Source of the DNA: Granulicatella adiacens | GTDB taxonomy: Bacteria > Bacillota > Bacilli > Lactobacillales > Aerococcaceae | Direction of reading: 5' to 3' | Assembly (NCBI GenBank): GCA_018364485.1 | Contig: JAGZLX010000080.1 | Coordinates: forward strand, 1-6,492 | DNA length: 6,492 bases | Part shown: in pieces, positions 1 through 6,157 of the stretch | Numbering within the stretch: the first letter of the stretch is position 1 | Layout: each line of letters starts with the position of its first letter | Notes under the pieces: generated by a model | Databases searched by the model: none | The model's input: only the letters and a program-made list of their open reading frames with translations | What the model was told of the DNA's origin: nothing | Made by a program: the position numbers and the translations under genes

Positions 1-57
1 GGTGCAACGTTACCGCTACTATGAAAATCCCCGTAAGGATACGAAGTAATCATCTAG
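1..57 (+). repeat. Partial copy A of a dispersed non-coding element (core only)
   Basis: The first 57 bases, just beyond the brnQ stop, match the core of the large inverted repeat upstream of metG. Read on the plus strand, they align with 3725 down to 3671 (minus strand) at about 40 identical bases in 54 aligned positions, with two short gaps. Shared blocks in order are GGTGC, CGT, TAT, AATCC, AAGGAT and AATCATC. They also match 3807-3863 on the plus strand (TGCAA, CGTTAC, AAAATCC, AATCATCTA or close variants). Similarity stops at about base 57 on the brnQ side. Base 1 is the window edge, so the element may continue to the left. The alignment was made by eye. Confidence 0.65.
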
Positions 58-69
58 TAAAATTCTGCA

Positions 70-1413
70 CTATTTTGTTTGAAATGCTTCGAAGTCGAAT
101 GCTTCGCCTTTGATCTTGTCTGGTAAGATGAGCGCGATTAAAATACCGATGATCGCCGGTCCCATCCATCCTAGCGACAACCCTTGCAACGGAAGAATTT
201 CCAACGCTTTGGCTAAACCTTCTAATTTCAACGCTGACGCTAAACTTGAAACTGTTGAAATAATCGTTGTCAACGCCACTGTTAGCTGCATCCCTCTCTT
301 AGAGAACGCCACTTTCTTATTCACTAATACGAAGAACGCAATCACCACTGTAATTGGATATAAAATCATCAATACTGGTAGTGAGAAGGTGATAATTGTT
401 TGAAGACCAAGCGTTGCTACTCCAAATCCGATTAAGGTAAATACAGTCGCATACACTTTATAAGAGAAGCAAGGGAATGTTTCTTCGAAGAACTCCCCTA
501 CAGATACGATTAACCCTACCGTTGTTGTTAAGCAGGTAATGATTACCATCACCGCTAAGAAGGCTTGCCCGAATGTACCAAATAACTCGCGTGAAGCCAT
601 TGTTAACACGTATGATCCAACGTTTAAATCTGCATCTTTTGCTAATGCACTTGCCACGTTGAAATGATTTCCAAGGAATGCAAGTCCGATATACAATACG
701 CTGAATCCAATCGCTGTTACAACACCAACGCTCATGATTGTTTTCTTGTACTCTTTCTTAGAGCTGAAATGGAAGTCTTTTAGCGTGTTTACGGCAACTA
801 CTGAGAAGGCTACCGCTGCTAAGGCATCGAGCGTGTTATATCCTTCGATAAAACCATTTCCGAAGGCTGTTTGAGCTGTAAGGTTTGCTTGTCCCGCTAA
901 TTCAGGTGTTGTTTGACCGAATTTAAAGGCTCCAACGACTACTAAGATTAAAATTAAGCCTGCAAAAATCGGTGTTAAGATTTTACCGATGCTTGATAAT
1001 AGCGATGAACGGTTATACGCCAAGTAGAAGGCTACCGCAAAGTAAATCGCTGCGTAAATAATGAGGCCTGATTTTGAATCTGGTAGAAACGGCGCTACCC
1101 CGATGTTATACGATACCGTTGCTGTACGTGGAATCGCAAAGAATGGTCCAATTGCCAAATATAATGCAATTAAATATGCCAATGAGAAAATCGGATGAAT
1201 CTTTTCGTCCAACTCTTTTCTGAATCCACCATTAATCACTGTTCCGATTAAAAGCGTTCCGATGGCAAGTCCGACCCCAGAAACGATAAACCCGATAACT
1301 GCTGGCCAAAGCTGATCGGCTGATTGATATCCTAAAGTTGGTGGGAAAATGAGGTTCCCTGCTCCAAAGAAAAATCCAAAGAGTAGTAACCCTGTTAATA
1401 AACCTTTTTTCAT
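70..1413 (-). CDS. brnQ: Branched-chain amino acid carrier, BrnQ/LIVCS family
   Basis: This encodes a 447-residue inner-membrane symporter of the LIVCS family, which takes up leucine, isoleucine and valine using the Na+ or H+ gradient. The N-terminus carries the family block G-A-G-N-L-I-F-P-P (residues 17-25). It is followed by GPFFAIPRTATV (89-100), the conserved EGYNTLDALAA stretch (190-200) and CLTTTVGL (294-301). About twelve hydrophobic segments can be counted, at roughly 4-25, 38-60, 75-95, 117-133, 143-163, 193-210, 226-247, 279-303, 317-338, 342-364, 375-395 and 414-430. Length fits the family. The start is supported by AAAGGAG (1422-1428) eight bases upstream. The gene lies 90 bases downstream of metG on the same strand, with a hairpin between them and no convincing promoter of its own, so it may depend partly on readthrough from metG. 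Substrate preference among branched-chain residues cannot be read from sequence. Confidence 0.95.
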   Translation of the reverse strand: MKKGLLTGLLLFGFFFGAGNLIFPPTLGYQSADQLWPAVIGFIVSGVGLAIGTLLIGTVINGGFRKELDEKIHPIFSLAYLIALYLAIGPFFAIPRTATVSYNIGVAPFLPDSKSGLIIYAAIYFAVAFYLAYNRSSLLSSIGKILTPIFAGLILILVVVGAFKFGQTTPELAGQANLTAQTAFGNGFIEGYNTLDALAAVAFSVVAVNTLKDFHFSSKKEYKKTIMSVGVVTAIGFSVLYIGLAFLGNHFNVASALAKDADLNVGSYVLTMASRELFGTFGQAFLAVMVIITCLTTTVGLIVSVGEFFEETFPCFSYKVYATVFTLIGFGVATLGLQTIITFSLPVLMILYPITVVIAFFVLVNKKVAFSKRGMQLTVALTTIISTVSSLASALKLEGLAKALEILPLQGLSLGWMGPAIIGILIALILPDKIKGEAFDFEAFQTK

Positions 1414-1430
1414 ATAGTTAACTCCTTTAA

Positions 1431-1472
1431 AATAGACAACCCTTCAAATGCCGTTCTTCGCATTCGAAGGGT
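1431..1472 (-). terminator. Hairpin between metG and brnQ: terminator or attenuator
   Basis: On the minus strand ACCCTTCGAATGC (1472-1460) pairs with GCATTTGAAGGGT (1451-1439), giving a 13-bp stem with one G-U pair and an 8-base loop. The following TTGTCTATTTT is only moderately U-rich, so termination may be partial. It lies after the metG stop and ends about 10 bases before the brnQ ribosome binding site. It could therefore be the metG terminator, or it could limit readthrough into brnQ. The plus strand has no U-tract after it. Confidence 0.6.
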
Positions 1473-1503
1473 CACTCTTCACTGTTATTCAATTACTATT
1501 CAA

Positions 1504-3516
1504 TTAAGCTACTGTTGAGCCGTTTGGCATTCCGTCTGGTGCAAACACCACTTGTAGGACGCCATCTTTTTCAGCCGAAAGAATCATTCCTTGGCTGATT
1601 TGTCCGCGCATTTTACGTGGTTTCAAGTTCGCAACGATGACAACTTTCTTTCCAACGAAAACACTTGGATCTGGATACCATTCTGCGATACCAGAAAGGA
1701 TTTGACGGTGACCGCCAACATCTCCAGCGTCTAAGCGGAATTGAAGCAATTTGTCTGCCCCTTCCACTGGTCCGCATTCGATAACTTCTGCGACTTTCAA
1801 TTCAATCTTATCGAAGTCGTCATATTTGATGCTTTCTTTTTCGCTTGATAGTTCCACTTCTTCTGGGTTCCAGTCTGTGTTTTCTTCTTCGACTGGTGCT
1901 CCACCCATTTTCGCTTGAATATAGGCAACTTCTTCTTCAACGTCTAAACGTGGGAAGATTGGTTGTCCTTTTTCGACCACCTTAGTTCCTTCAGGAATCA
2001 CGCCGAATGTGTGTAATGAAGGGTAATCCATTAACGCGCTATCTGTAATTCCTAATTGTGCCAAGATTTCTCCTGGAGTTTGCGTTAAGAATGGTTGTAA
2101 GGCAACGGCAATGATACGTAAGCTTTCTGCTAAGTAGTTCATTGTACGTGCTAATTCTTCTTGGCGCGCTTCGTCTTTCACGGCCGCCCATGGAGTTGTT
2201 TCATCGATATATTTATTCGTACGAGAAACGAATTTCCAGATTGCTGCAAGAGCCACTGAGAATTGCATATTTTCCATTGCTTCTTCGACTTCCACGATCA
2301 TCGCTTTTGAAGCATCCACTAATTCTTGGTCAAATGTGGAAACCGGTGCAGTGTGTGCAGGAATGGTTCCATCGAAATACTTATTAATCATCGCAACAGT
2401 ACGATTTAATAAGTTTCCTAAGTCATTGGCTAAGTCATAGTTGATACGTTCTACGAATGATTCTGGAGTAAAAATACCGTCAGAACCGAATGGCACTTCA
2501 CGTAATAAGTAGTAACGAAGTGCATCTAATCCGTAACGCTCGATTAATGTGTTCGGGTCTACGACGTTTCCTTTTGATTTAGACATTTTACCGTCTTTCA
2601 TCAATAACCATCCGTGTGCGAAGACTTTCTTCGGTAATGGTAAATCTAATGCCATTAACATAATTGGCCAGTAAATCGTATGGAAACGAACGATTTCTTT
2701 TCCGATGAAATGCACATCTGCAGGCCAGTAGCGGTTGAATAATGTTTCGTCGTCGCTACCATATCCTAGTGCTGTAATGTAGTTTGATAAGGCATCAATC
2801 CATACGTAAACCACGTGTTTTGGATCGTTTGGCACTGGAATTCCCCAGTCAAATGATGTACGTGAAACGGCTAAGTCTTCTAAGCCTGGTTTGATGAAGT
2901 TATTAATCATCTCATTTTTACGTGATTCTGGTTGAATGAAATCTGGGTGCTCTTCATAGTATTGCAATAAGCGGTCTGCGTATTTACTCATTCTGAAGAA
3001 GTAAGATTCTTCTTTAACGAGTTCTACTTCGTGTCCACTTGGCGCAACCCCACCAATCATATTTCCTTCGGCATCACGGTATACTTCGACTAATTGAGAC
3101 TCAGTGAAGTACTCTTCGTCTGATACTGAATACCAACCTTCGTATTCACCAAGGTAAATATCACCATTGTCCACTAATTTTTGGAAAATCTTTTGGACGG
3201 CTTTTGTATGGCGTGGTTGTGTTGTACGAATGAAGTCATCGTAAGAGATGTCTAGCTTTTTCCAAAGGTCTTGAATGCCGAAAATGATTTTATCGACGAA
3301 TTCAATTTCAGAAACGCCTGCTTCTTTCGCTTTTTCTTGGATTTTTTGTCCGTGTTCATCTGTTCCTGTTAAGAAGTAAGTGTCAAACCCTTGTAGTTTT
3401 TTATAGCGAATCATTGCATCGCTGGCTACGGTTGTATAGGCATGACCAATGTGTAAGTTGCCACTTGGATAGTAAATCGGTGTGGTTAAGTAAAATGTTT
3501 TCTTGTCTTCAGCCAT
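1504..3516 (-). CDS. metG: Methionyl-tRNA synthetase with C-terminal tRNA-binding domain
   Basis: This encodes a cytoplasmic class I aminoacyl-tRNA synthetase that charges tRNA-Met with methionine for initiation and elongation. From Met at 3516 the product is 670 residues, close to the usual Bacillus-type length. The Rossmann catalytic domain has HIGH at 22-25 and KMSKS at 310-314. The connective region (EGWYSVSDEEYFTESQL, 126-142) lacks the four zinc-knuckle cysteines, so this is the zinc-free form. The anticodon-binding helical domain covers about 350-515, including W438-region TPW. A Trbp111/EMAP-like OB-fold tRNA-binding domain lies at about 565-670 and normally supports dimerisation. The reading frame stays open upstream to 3762. 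However, homology begins at MAEDKKTFYLTTPIYYPSGN, and AAGGAGG sits 11 bases before that ATG, so I place the start at 3516. The apparent promoter and ribosome binding site lie inside the large inverted repeat. No T-box leader was recognised. Confidence 0.97.
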   Translation of the reverse strand: MAEDKKTFYLTTPIYYPSGNLHIGHAYTTVASDAMIRYKKLQGFDTYFLTGTDEHGQKIQEKAKEAGVSEIEFVDKIIFGIQDLWKKLDISYDDFIRTTQPRHTKAVQKIFQKLVDNGDIYLGEYEGWYSVSDEEYFTESQLVEVYRDAEGNMIGGVAPSGHEVELVKEESYFFRMSKYADRLLQYYEEHPDFIQPESRKNEMINNFIKPGLEDLAVSRTSFDWGIPVPNDPKHVVYVWIDALSNYITALGYGSDDETLFNRYWPADVHFIGKEIVRFHTIYWPIMLMALDLPLPKKVFAHGWLLMKDGKMSKSKGNVVDPNTLIERYGLDALRYYLLREVPFGSDGIFTPESFVERINYDLANDLGNLLNRTVAMINKYFDGTIPAHTAPVSTFDQELVDASKAMIVEVEEAMENMQFSVALAAIWKFVSRTNKYIDETTPWAAVKDEARQEELARTMNYLAESLRIIAVALQPFLTQTPGEILAQLGITDSALMDYPSLHTFGVIPEGTKVVEKGQPIFPRLDVEEEVAYIQAKMGGAPVEEENTDWNPEEVELSSEKESIKYDDFDKIELKVAEVIECGPVEGADKLLQFRLDAGDVGGHRQILSGIAEWYPDPSVFVGKKVVIVANLKPRKMRGQISQGMILSAEKDGVLQVVFAPDGMPNGSTVA

Positions 3517-3556
3517 GATGGGAAGAGCCTCCTTGAAATTGTTTAAAGATAGGCAT

Positions 3557-3565
3557 AGTATACCA
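3557..3565 (-). promoter_or_regulatory. Extended -10 promoter, probable metG promoter
   Basis: On the minus strand the sequence reads TGG-TATACT: a near-consensus -10 hexamer (3557-3562) with the upstream TG of an extended -10 element. No good -35 box lies 16-18 bases upstream (the best offers are like TCGTAT), which fits an extended -10 promoter. A start near 3550 would give a leader of only about 34 bases before the metG ATG, with AAGGAGG inside it. The equivalent site in the right arm (TGGATACT, 3945-3952, plus strand) has lost a base between TG and the hexamer. Confidence 0.6.
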
Positions 3566-3670
3566 TACCTACGCAAAAAATACGAGAAGTGAAAACTAAA
3601 TGAAAACATTGTGGAGGGGGTGAAATTGTGCTGAGATTCAGTTTTGGCTTTCTGGAGTTTGGTTAGTGCT

Positions 3671-3725
3671 GATGATTTCTTAGAATCCTTGCGGATTCTT
3701 TTTATAATCGCTGTTACGGGGCACC
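3671..3725 (-). repeat. Core copy B of the dispersed element
   Basis: Read on the minus strand from 3725 to 3671, this is the 55-base core shared with copy A (1-57) and copy C (3807-3863). It contains a compact hairpin GAATCC-GCAA-GGATTC with a GNRA-type tetraloop, and ends in GAAATCATC. In copy A the same position reads ATCC-CCGTAA-GGAT, so a short stem is kept although bases differ; in copy C this small stem is lost. The plus strand of copy B contains TATAAT (3703-3708) with only a poor -35, so I do not call a promoter. Confidence 0.6.
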
Positions 3726-3749
3726 GGTGCAAGCCTGTAGTCTTGCACC
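3726..3749. repeat. Perfect 8-bp hairpin inside the left arm only
   Basis: GGTGCAAG (3726-3733) pairs exactly with CTTGCACC (3742-3749) across an 8-base loop. It directly abuts core copy B, and GGTGC is also how the core begins. The right arm has no counterpart here, which partly explains the unequal arm lengths. Confidence 0.6.
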
Positions 3750-3762
3750 TTCGAAGCTTCAA

Positions 3763-3795
3763 ACGCGGAGTACGGGAATTGTCCCTACTCCGCGT
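3763..3795. repeat. Perfect central hairpin of the large inverted repeat
   Basis: ACGCGGAGTA (3763-3772) pairs perfectly with TACTCCGCGT (3786-3795). Inside it GGGA and TCCC also pair around ATTG, with one unpaired C on the left. This is the symmetry centre of the inverted repeat and its most stable part. Neither strand is followed by a U-tract, so it is not a normal intrinsic terminator. It could extrude as a cruciform or act as a processing or protein-binding stem; that is inference. Confidence 0.7.
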
Positions 3796-3806
3796 AATTC
3801 ACATTC

Positions 3807-3863
3807 GATGCAACCCCCCCGTTACTGCGATTATAAAATCCGCAAGTTTCTTCGAAATCATCT
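3807..3863 (+). repeat. Core copy C of the dispersed element
   Basis: This is the plus-strand counterpart of copy B and has the same orientation as copy A. It runs from GATGCAA through a run of seven C (3814-3820), GTTACTGCGATTATAAAA, ATCCGCAAG and CGAAATCATC. Against copy B it differs mainly by the longer C run, a short deletion in the A-rich part and a changed segment after CGCAAG. The C run sits in non-coding DNA where its length could vary by slippage. Confidence 0.6.
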
Positions 3864-4009
3864 ACGTAGAAAGCTAACTGAATTGAGTTTATTTTTACCG
3901 CTCCACAATGTTTTTGGGTTTGCTTCTTGTATTTTTTGCGTGCATGGATACTTTGAACAATTTCAGGAGGCGGGCCCGCTGGAGATAAGGAAACTTTAAG
4001 GAGAAATAG

Positions 4010-4039
4010 AAAAAAGAGAAGGTGGGGAGACCTTCTCTT
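4010..4039 (-). terminator. Intrinsic terminator of the xpt-pbuX operon
   Basis: On the minus strand AAGAGAAGGT (4039-4030) pairs perfectly with ACCTTCTCTT (4023-4014) across a 6-base loop, CTCCCC. Its descending U side runs into a block of six T (4015-4010 read on the minus strand). It starts 23 bases after the pbuX stop codon. It insulates the inverted repeat and metG from purine-operon transcription. Confidence 0.9.
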
Positions 4040-4062
4040 AGAATGGAGATAACGGAGTTTAT

Positions 4063-5325
4063 TTATTTGTTCTTACGGTTGAGAATCGCGTTGAGGACGA
4101 CGGCAAGGATGCTGGCCATAACGATTCCGTTTTTGAAGAACATGCTAAATTCTGTTGGGAGGCTATTGAATAAATTACTATTATTAAAGCCGACGCCGAC
4201 TGCAATCGATACCGCTGCAATCAAGAAGTTGTGTTCATTATTTGCGAAATCTACACGTGCAAGCATTTGCATCCCTTGAAGAGATACGAACCCGAACATA
4301 ACGATCATTGCCCCACCAATGACTGGATCAGGGATGATTTGTGCTAAAGCACCGAATTTTGGAAGAAGTCCTAATAATAGAAGGAAGCCTGCTGCGTAGT
4401 AGATTGGAAGACGTGTTTTAATTCCTGACATTTTCACTAAGCCCACGTTTTGAGAGAATCCTGTATATGGGAATGTGTTGAAAACACCACCGAGTAACAC
4501 GGCTAACCCTTCCGCACGGTAACCGTTGCGAAGACGCGTTTCATCGATTGGATCATTCGTAATATCAGAAAGCGCTAAGTACACCCCTGTCGACTCAACC
4601 ATTGAAACCATCGCGATAATACACATCATGAAAATTGAAGTGAATTCGAACGTTGGCATTCCAAAATAGAAGGCTGTTGGGACGTGTACAAAAGGCGCTT
4701 TGACTACTGGAGCAAAGTCTACTAAGCCCATAAACGCCGCAAGAGTTGTCCCAATCACTAATCCGATTAAGATAGAAATTGATTTAAAGAAGCCTTTTGT
4801 AAAGATGTTGATGACTAAAATAATGGCGACTGTGACTAGGGACAAGATAAGGCTACCCGCTGTTGGATCTGGAACATTGCCACCCATATTTCCAATAGCA
4901 ACTGGAATGAGCGTCAAACCAATTGTCGTAATCACCGAGCCAGTAACGATGGCTGGGAAGAATCGTGCAAGTTTCGAGAAGACGCCAGAAATGAGAACGA
5001 CGAAAATCCCGGACACGATTAGCGCCCCGAACATCGCTCCACTACCATGGTTTTGACCGATGATGGTTAACGGTGCCACCGATTGGAAGGCTACCCCTAA
5101 TACGACTGGAAGGCCGATACCGAAATATTTGTTTAATTGCAATTGTAAAAATGTCGCCAAACCGCACATGAAAATGTCAGTTGAGACTAAGTACGTTAAT
5201 TGTTCTGTGTTATATCCGAGAGCTTTCCCAATCATCATTGGTACAAGAATCGAACCAGAATACATCGCTAATAAATGTTGAAGTCCAAGCACCATGGCCT
5301 GTGGGTGTTTTTCTTGTTGTTGCAT
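4063..5325 (-). CDS. pbuX: Xanthine permease, NCS2 (NAT) family
   Basis: This encodes a 420-residue membrane transporter that brings xanthine into the cell by cation symport. The QH motif typical of nucleobase-ascorbate transporters is at 16-17 (GLQHLLAMYSG). The substrate-site region contains E244 (MVESTG) and Q292-N293 (YTGFSQNVG). Their spacing matches the two key substrate-binding residues of UraA and UapA. A Gln at the second position resembles purine carriers rather than uracil carriers, where it is Glu. The signature reads N-x-G-x4-S-G, with Ser where Thr is common. About a dozen or more hydrophobic segments fill the protein, and the length is slightly shorter than Bacillus PbuX. The ATG overlaps the xpt stop by one base (TAATG), and AAGGAGG (5336-5342) lies inside the end of xpt. 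Pairing with xpt supports xanthine as the substrate; guanine or uric acid is less likely. Confidence 0.93.
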   Translation of the reverse strand: MQQQEKHPQAMVLGLQHLLAMYSGSILVPMMIGKALGYNTEQLTYLVSTDIFMCGLATFLQLQLNKYFGIGLPVVLGVAFQSVAPLTIIGQNHGSGAMFGALIVSGIFVVLISGVFSKLARFFPAIVTGSVITTIGLTLIPVAIGNMGGNVPDPTAGSLILSLVTVAIILVINIFTKGFFKSISILIGLVIGTTLAAFMGLVDFAPVVKAPFVHVPTAFYFGMPTFEFTSIFMMCIIAMVSMVESTGVYLALSDITNDPIDETRLRNGYRAEGLAVLLGGVFNTFPYTGFSQNVGLVKMSGIKTRLPIYYAAGFLLLLGLLPKFGALAQIIPDPVIGGAMIVMFGFVSLQGMQMLARVDFANNEHNFLIAAVSIAVGVGFNNSNLFNSLPTEFSMFFKNGIVMASILAVVLNAILNRKNK

Positions 5326-5906
5326 TATAAGTCTGCCTCCTTAAATACGACTTGTCCATTTTCAAAACGTTCTAGGCGTGCTAGTGAAAAGACTGGGATG
5401 CCTGTTTCTTCTAAGAGGCCACGTCCATCTTGGAATGATTTTTCAATCACGATTCCGATGGCTTCCACTTTCGCGCCAGCTTGTTCGACAATCTCCACGA
5501 GTCCTTTAGCAGCTTGTCCATTCGCTAGGAAATCGTCGACGATGAGGACTTTATCCTGTTGGGAAAGGTACTTACTTGCGATAGAGACAGTATTTGAGAC
5601 TTGTTTTGTAAATGAGTAAACTTCAGCAGTAAGGATGCCTTCGTTCATCGTGATGTTCTTTGATTTCTTCGCAAAAATCATCGGAACCCCAAGTGCGTCT
5701 GCTGTATAAAGCGCTGGAGCAATTCCAGATGCTTCAATCGTTACAACCTTTGTAATACCAGCGTCCTTAAACTTGTCCGCAAAGACTTTTCCAATTTCTT
5801 TCATCAAGTTCAAATCCACTTGGTGAGTCAGAAAAGAATCCACTTTAAGGATGTTTTCGCCTAAAACATAGCCATCTTTTAGAATACGTTCTTCTAATGT
5901 TTTCAT
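5325..5906 (-). CDS. xpt: Xanthine phosphoribosyltransferase
   Basis: This encodes a 193-residue cytoplasmic enzyme that converts xanthine and PRPP to XMP and pyrophosphate, feeding GMP synthesis by salvage. The product resembles Bacillus Xpt throughout, including KVDSFLTHQVD (21-31), TIEASGIAPA (56-65), VYSFTKQ (96-102) and IVIEKSFQ (152-159). The PRPP-binding loop is VLIVDDFLANGQA (120-132). Length is that of the family (about 194). The start is supported by AAGGAGG (5911-5917), although the gap to ATG is only four bases. It is the first gene of a two-gene operon with pbuX, so uptake and phosphoribosylation are made together. It has its own promoter just upstream, a very short leader and no recognisable purine riboswitch. 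Confidence 0.97.
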   Translation of the reverse strand: MKTLEERILKDGYVLGENILKVDSFLTHQVDLNLMKEIGKVFADKFKDAGITKVVTIEASGIAPALYTADALGVPMIFAKKSKNITMNEGILTAEVYSFTKQVSNTVSIASKYLSQQDKVLIVDDFLANGQAAKGLVEIVEQAGAKVEAIGIVIEKSFQDGRGLLEETGIPVFSLARLERFENGQVVFKEADL

Positions 5907-5930
5907 AAGTCCTCCTTAAAAATAATTGAC

Positions 5931-5959
5931 AGAATAAATGCAACACCATTTCCGGTCAA
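5931..5959 (-). promoter_or_regulatory. Sigma-A-type promoter of xpt-pbuX
   Basis: On the minus strand TTGACC (-35, 5959-5954) and TATTCT (-10, 5936-5931) are separated by exactly 17 bases. Initiation would fall near 5924, leaving a leader of under 20 bases that contains little beyond AAGGAGG. Such a leader cannot hold a riboswitch, so control should act at initiation. The -35 box overlaps CGGT-N5-ACCG (5953-5965 region). Confidence 0.75.
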
Positions 5960-5960
5960 A

Positions 5961-5986
5961 AACCGTACATTTTTAAACCGTTCATT
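5961..5986. promoter_or_regulatory. Tandem PurBox-like direct repeats next to the xpt -35 box
   Basis: On the plus strand AAACCG-TACATT and AAACCG-TTCATT occur 15 bases apart, ending two bases from the -35 hexamer on its upstream side. A third related copy, CGTTCATTTTTAACG, lies at 6086-6100. The known PurR box of Bacillus and lactococci is AWWWCCGAACWWT. These copies keep the flanks and CCG but have TA or TT in place of AA, so they are PurBox-like rather than matches. Placement fits an activator or a promoter-blocking repressor. PurR as the factor is inference. Confidence 0.4.
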
Positions 5987-5989
5987 AGG

Positions 5990-6031
5990 ATAGTTATGCT
6001 TTTACTGTTTTTATTTTTAAAAAGCAACTAT
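5990..6031. repeat. Imperfect AT-rich inverted repeat upstream of the xpt promoter
   Basis: ATAGTTATGCTTTT (5990-6003) is nearly complementary to AAAAAGCAACTAT (6019-6031), with an A bulge and a short AT-rich loop. It sits between the xpt promoter region and the upstream terminator, so it would only be transcribed from some further upstream promoter. It may simply be an AT-rich upstream region. The rest of 6032-6110 is very AT-rich and shows nothing else apart from the third CGTTCATT copy. Confidence 0.35.
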
Positions 6032-6110
6032 AAAATGCGTATTTTTTATATTTTCACGAACAATATACAATACACCACAATGTAACGTTCATTTTTAACG
6101 ACTGAAACAC

Positions 6111-6138
6111 AAAAAAACGAGCAGGAAAACCTGCTCGT
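6111..6138 (-). terminator. Intrinsic terminator of the LPXTG surface protein gene
   Basis: On the minus strand ACGAGCAGG (6138-6130) pairs perfectly with CCTGCTCGT (6125-6117) around TTTT, followed by at least six further T. It lies 19 bases after the stop codon of the surface protein and separates that gene from xpt-pbuX. Confidence 0.92.
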
Positions 6139-6157
6139 CTAAACGTTACGTTTTAAA

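Larger units (their letters stand above)
3527..3971. repeat. Large imperfect inverted repeat (about 445 bp) upstream of metG
   Basis: Two related units face each other around a centre near 3779. Comparing the left arm read on the minus strand with the right arm on the plus strand gives the following shared blocks, from centre outward: TTGCA; CGT(A/T)AC and GCGATTATAAAA; ATCCGCAAG; GAAATCATC; CATTGTGG-AG (3606-3615 and 3900-3909); ACGCAAAAAATAC with AGAAG nearby (from 3571; right arm ends about 3942); and CAATTTC plus GGAGGC (3527 and 3971). The arms are unequal (about 245 and 185 bases) because of indels. One of these is a 24-base hairpin present only on the left. The outer end of the left arm contains the metG promoter and ribosome binding site. 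The right arm ends in the gap behind the pbuX terminator. No transposase or plausible protein is encoded, so it is either a MITE-like element or an inverted duplication of the metG leader. Confidence 0.75.

Noticed and set aside
20..50. Terminator for brnQ in the left-edge tail
   Set aside because: Only a 4-bp ATCC/GGAT stem followed by TTTTC on the minus strand is visible, too weak to call; a real terminator may lie left of base 1.
3703..3708. Inward-facing TATAAT boxes in both arms (also near 3831-3836 on the minus strand)
   Set aside because: Neither has an acceptable -35 box or extended -10, and copy A does not keep the sequence; AT-rich core sequence is enough explanation.
3517..3762. 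Upstream extension of the metG reading frame by 82 codons
   Set aside because: The added residues have no synthetase homology, fall within the inverted repeat and metG promoter, and a good AAGGAGG precedes the conserved start at 3516.
3644..3999. Two plus-strand open frames (3644-3877 and 3727-3999)
   Set aside because: They lie across the inverted repeat, have no ribosome binding site worth the name, and encode Cys/Ser/Arg-rich sequence without recognisable domains; best explained as chance frames in repeat DNA.
3550..4009. T-box or SAM-type leader for metG
   Set aside because: I looked for the T-box antiterminator signature (AGGGTGGNACCGCG) and a terminator just before metG on the minus strand and found neither; the structured DNA lies mostly upstream of the likely promoter.
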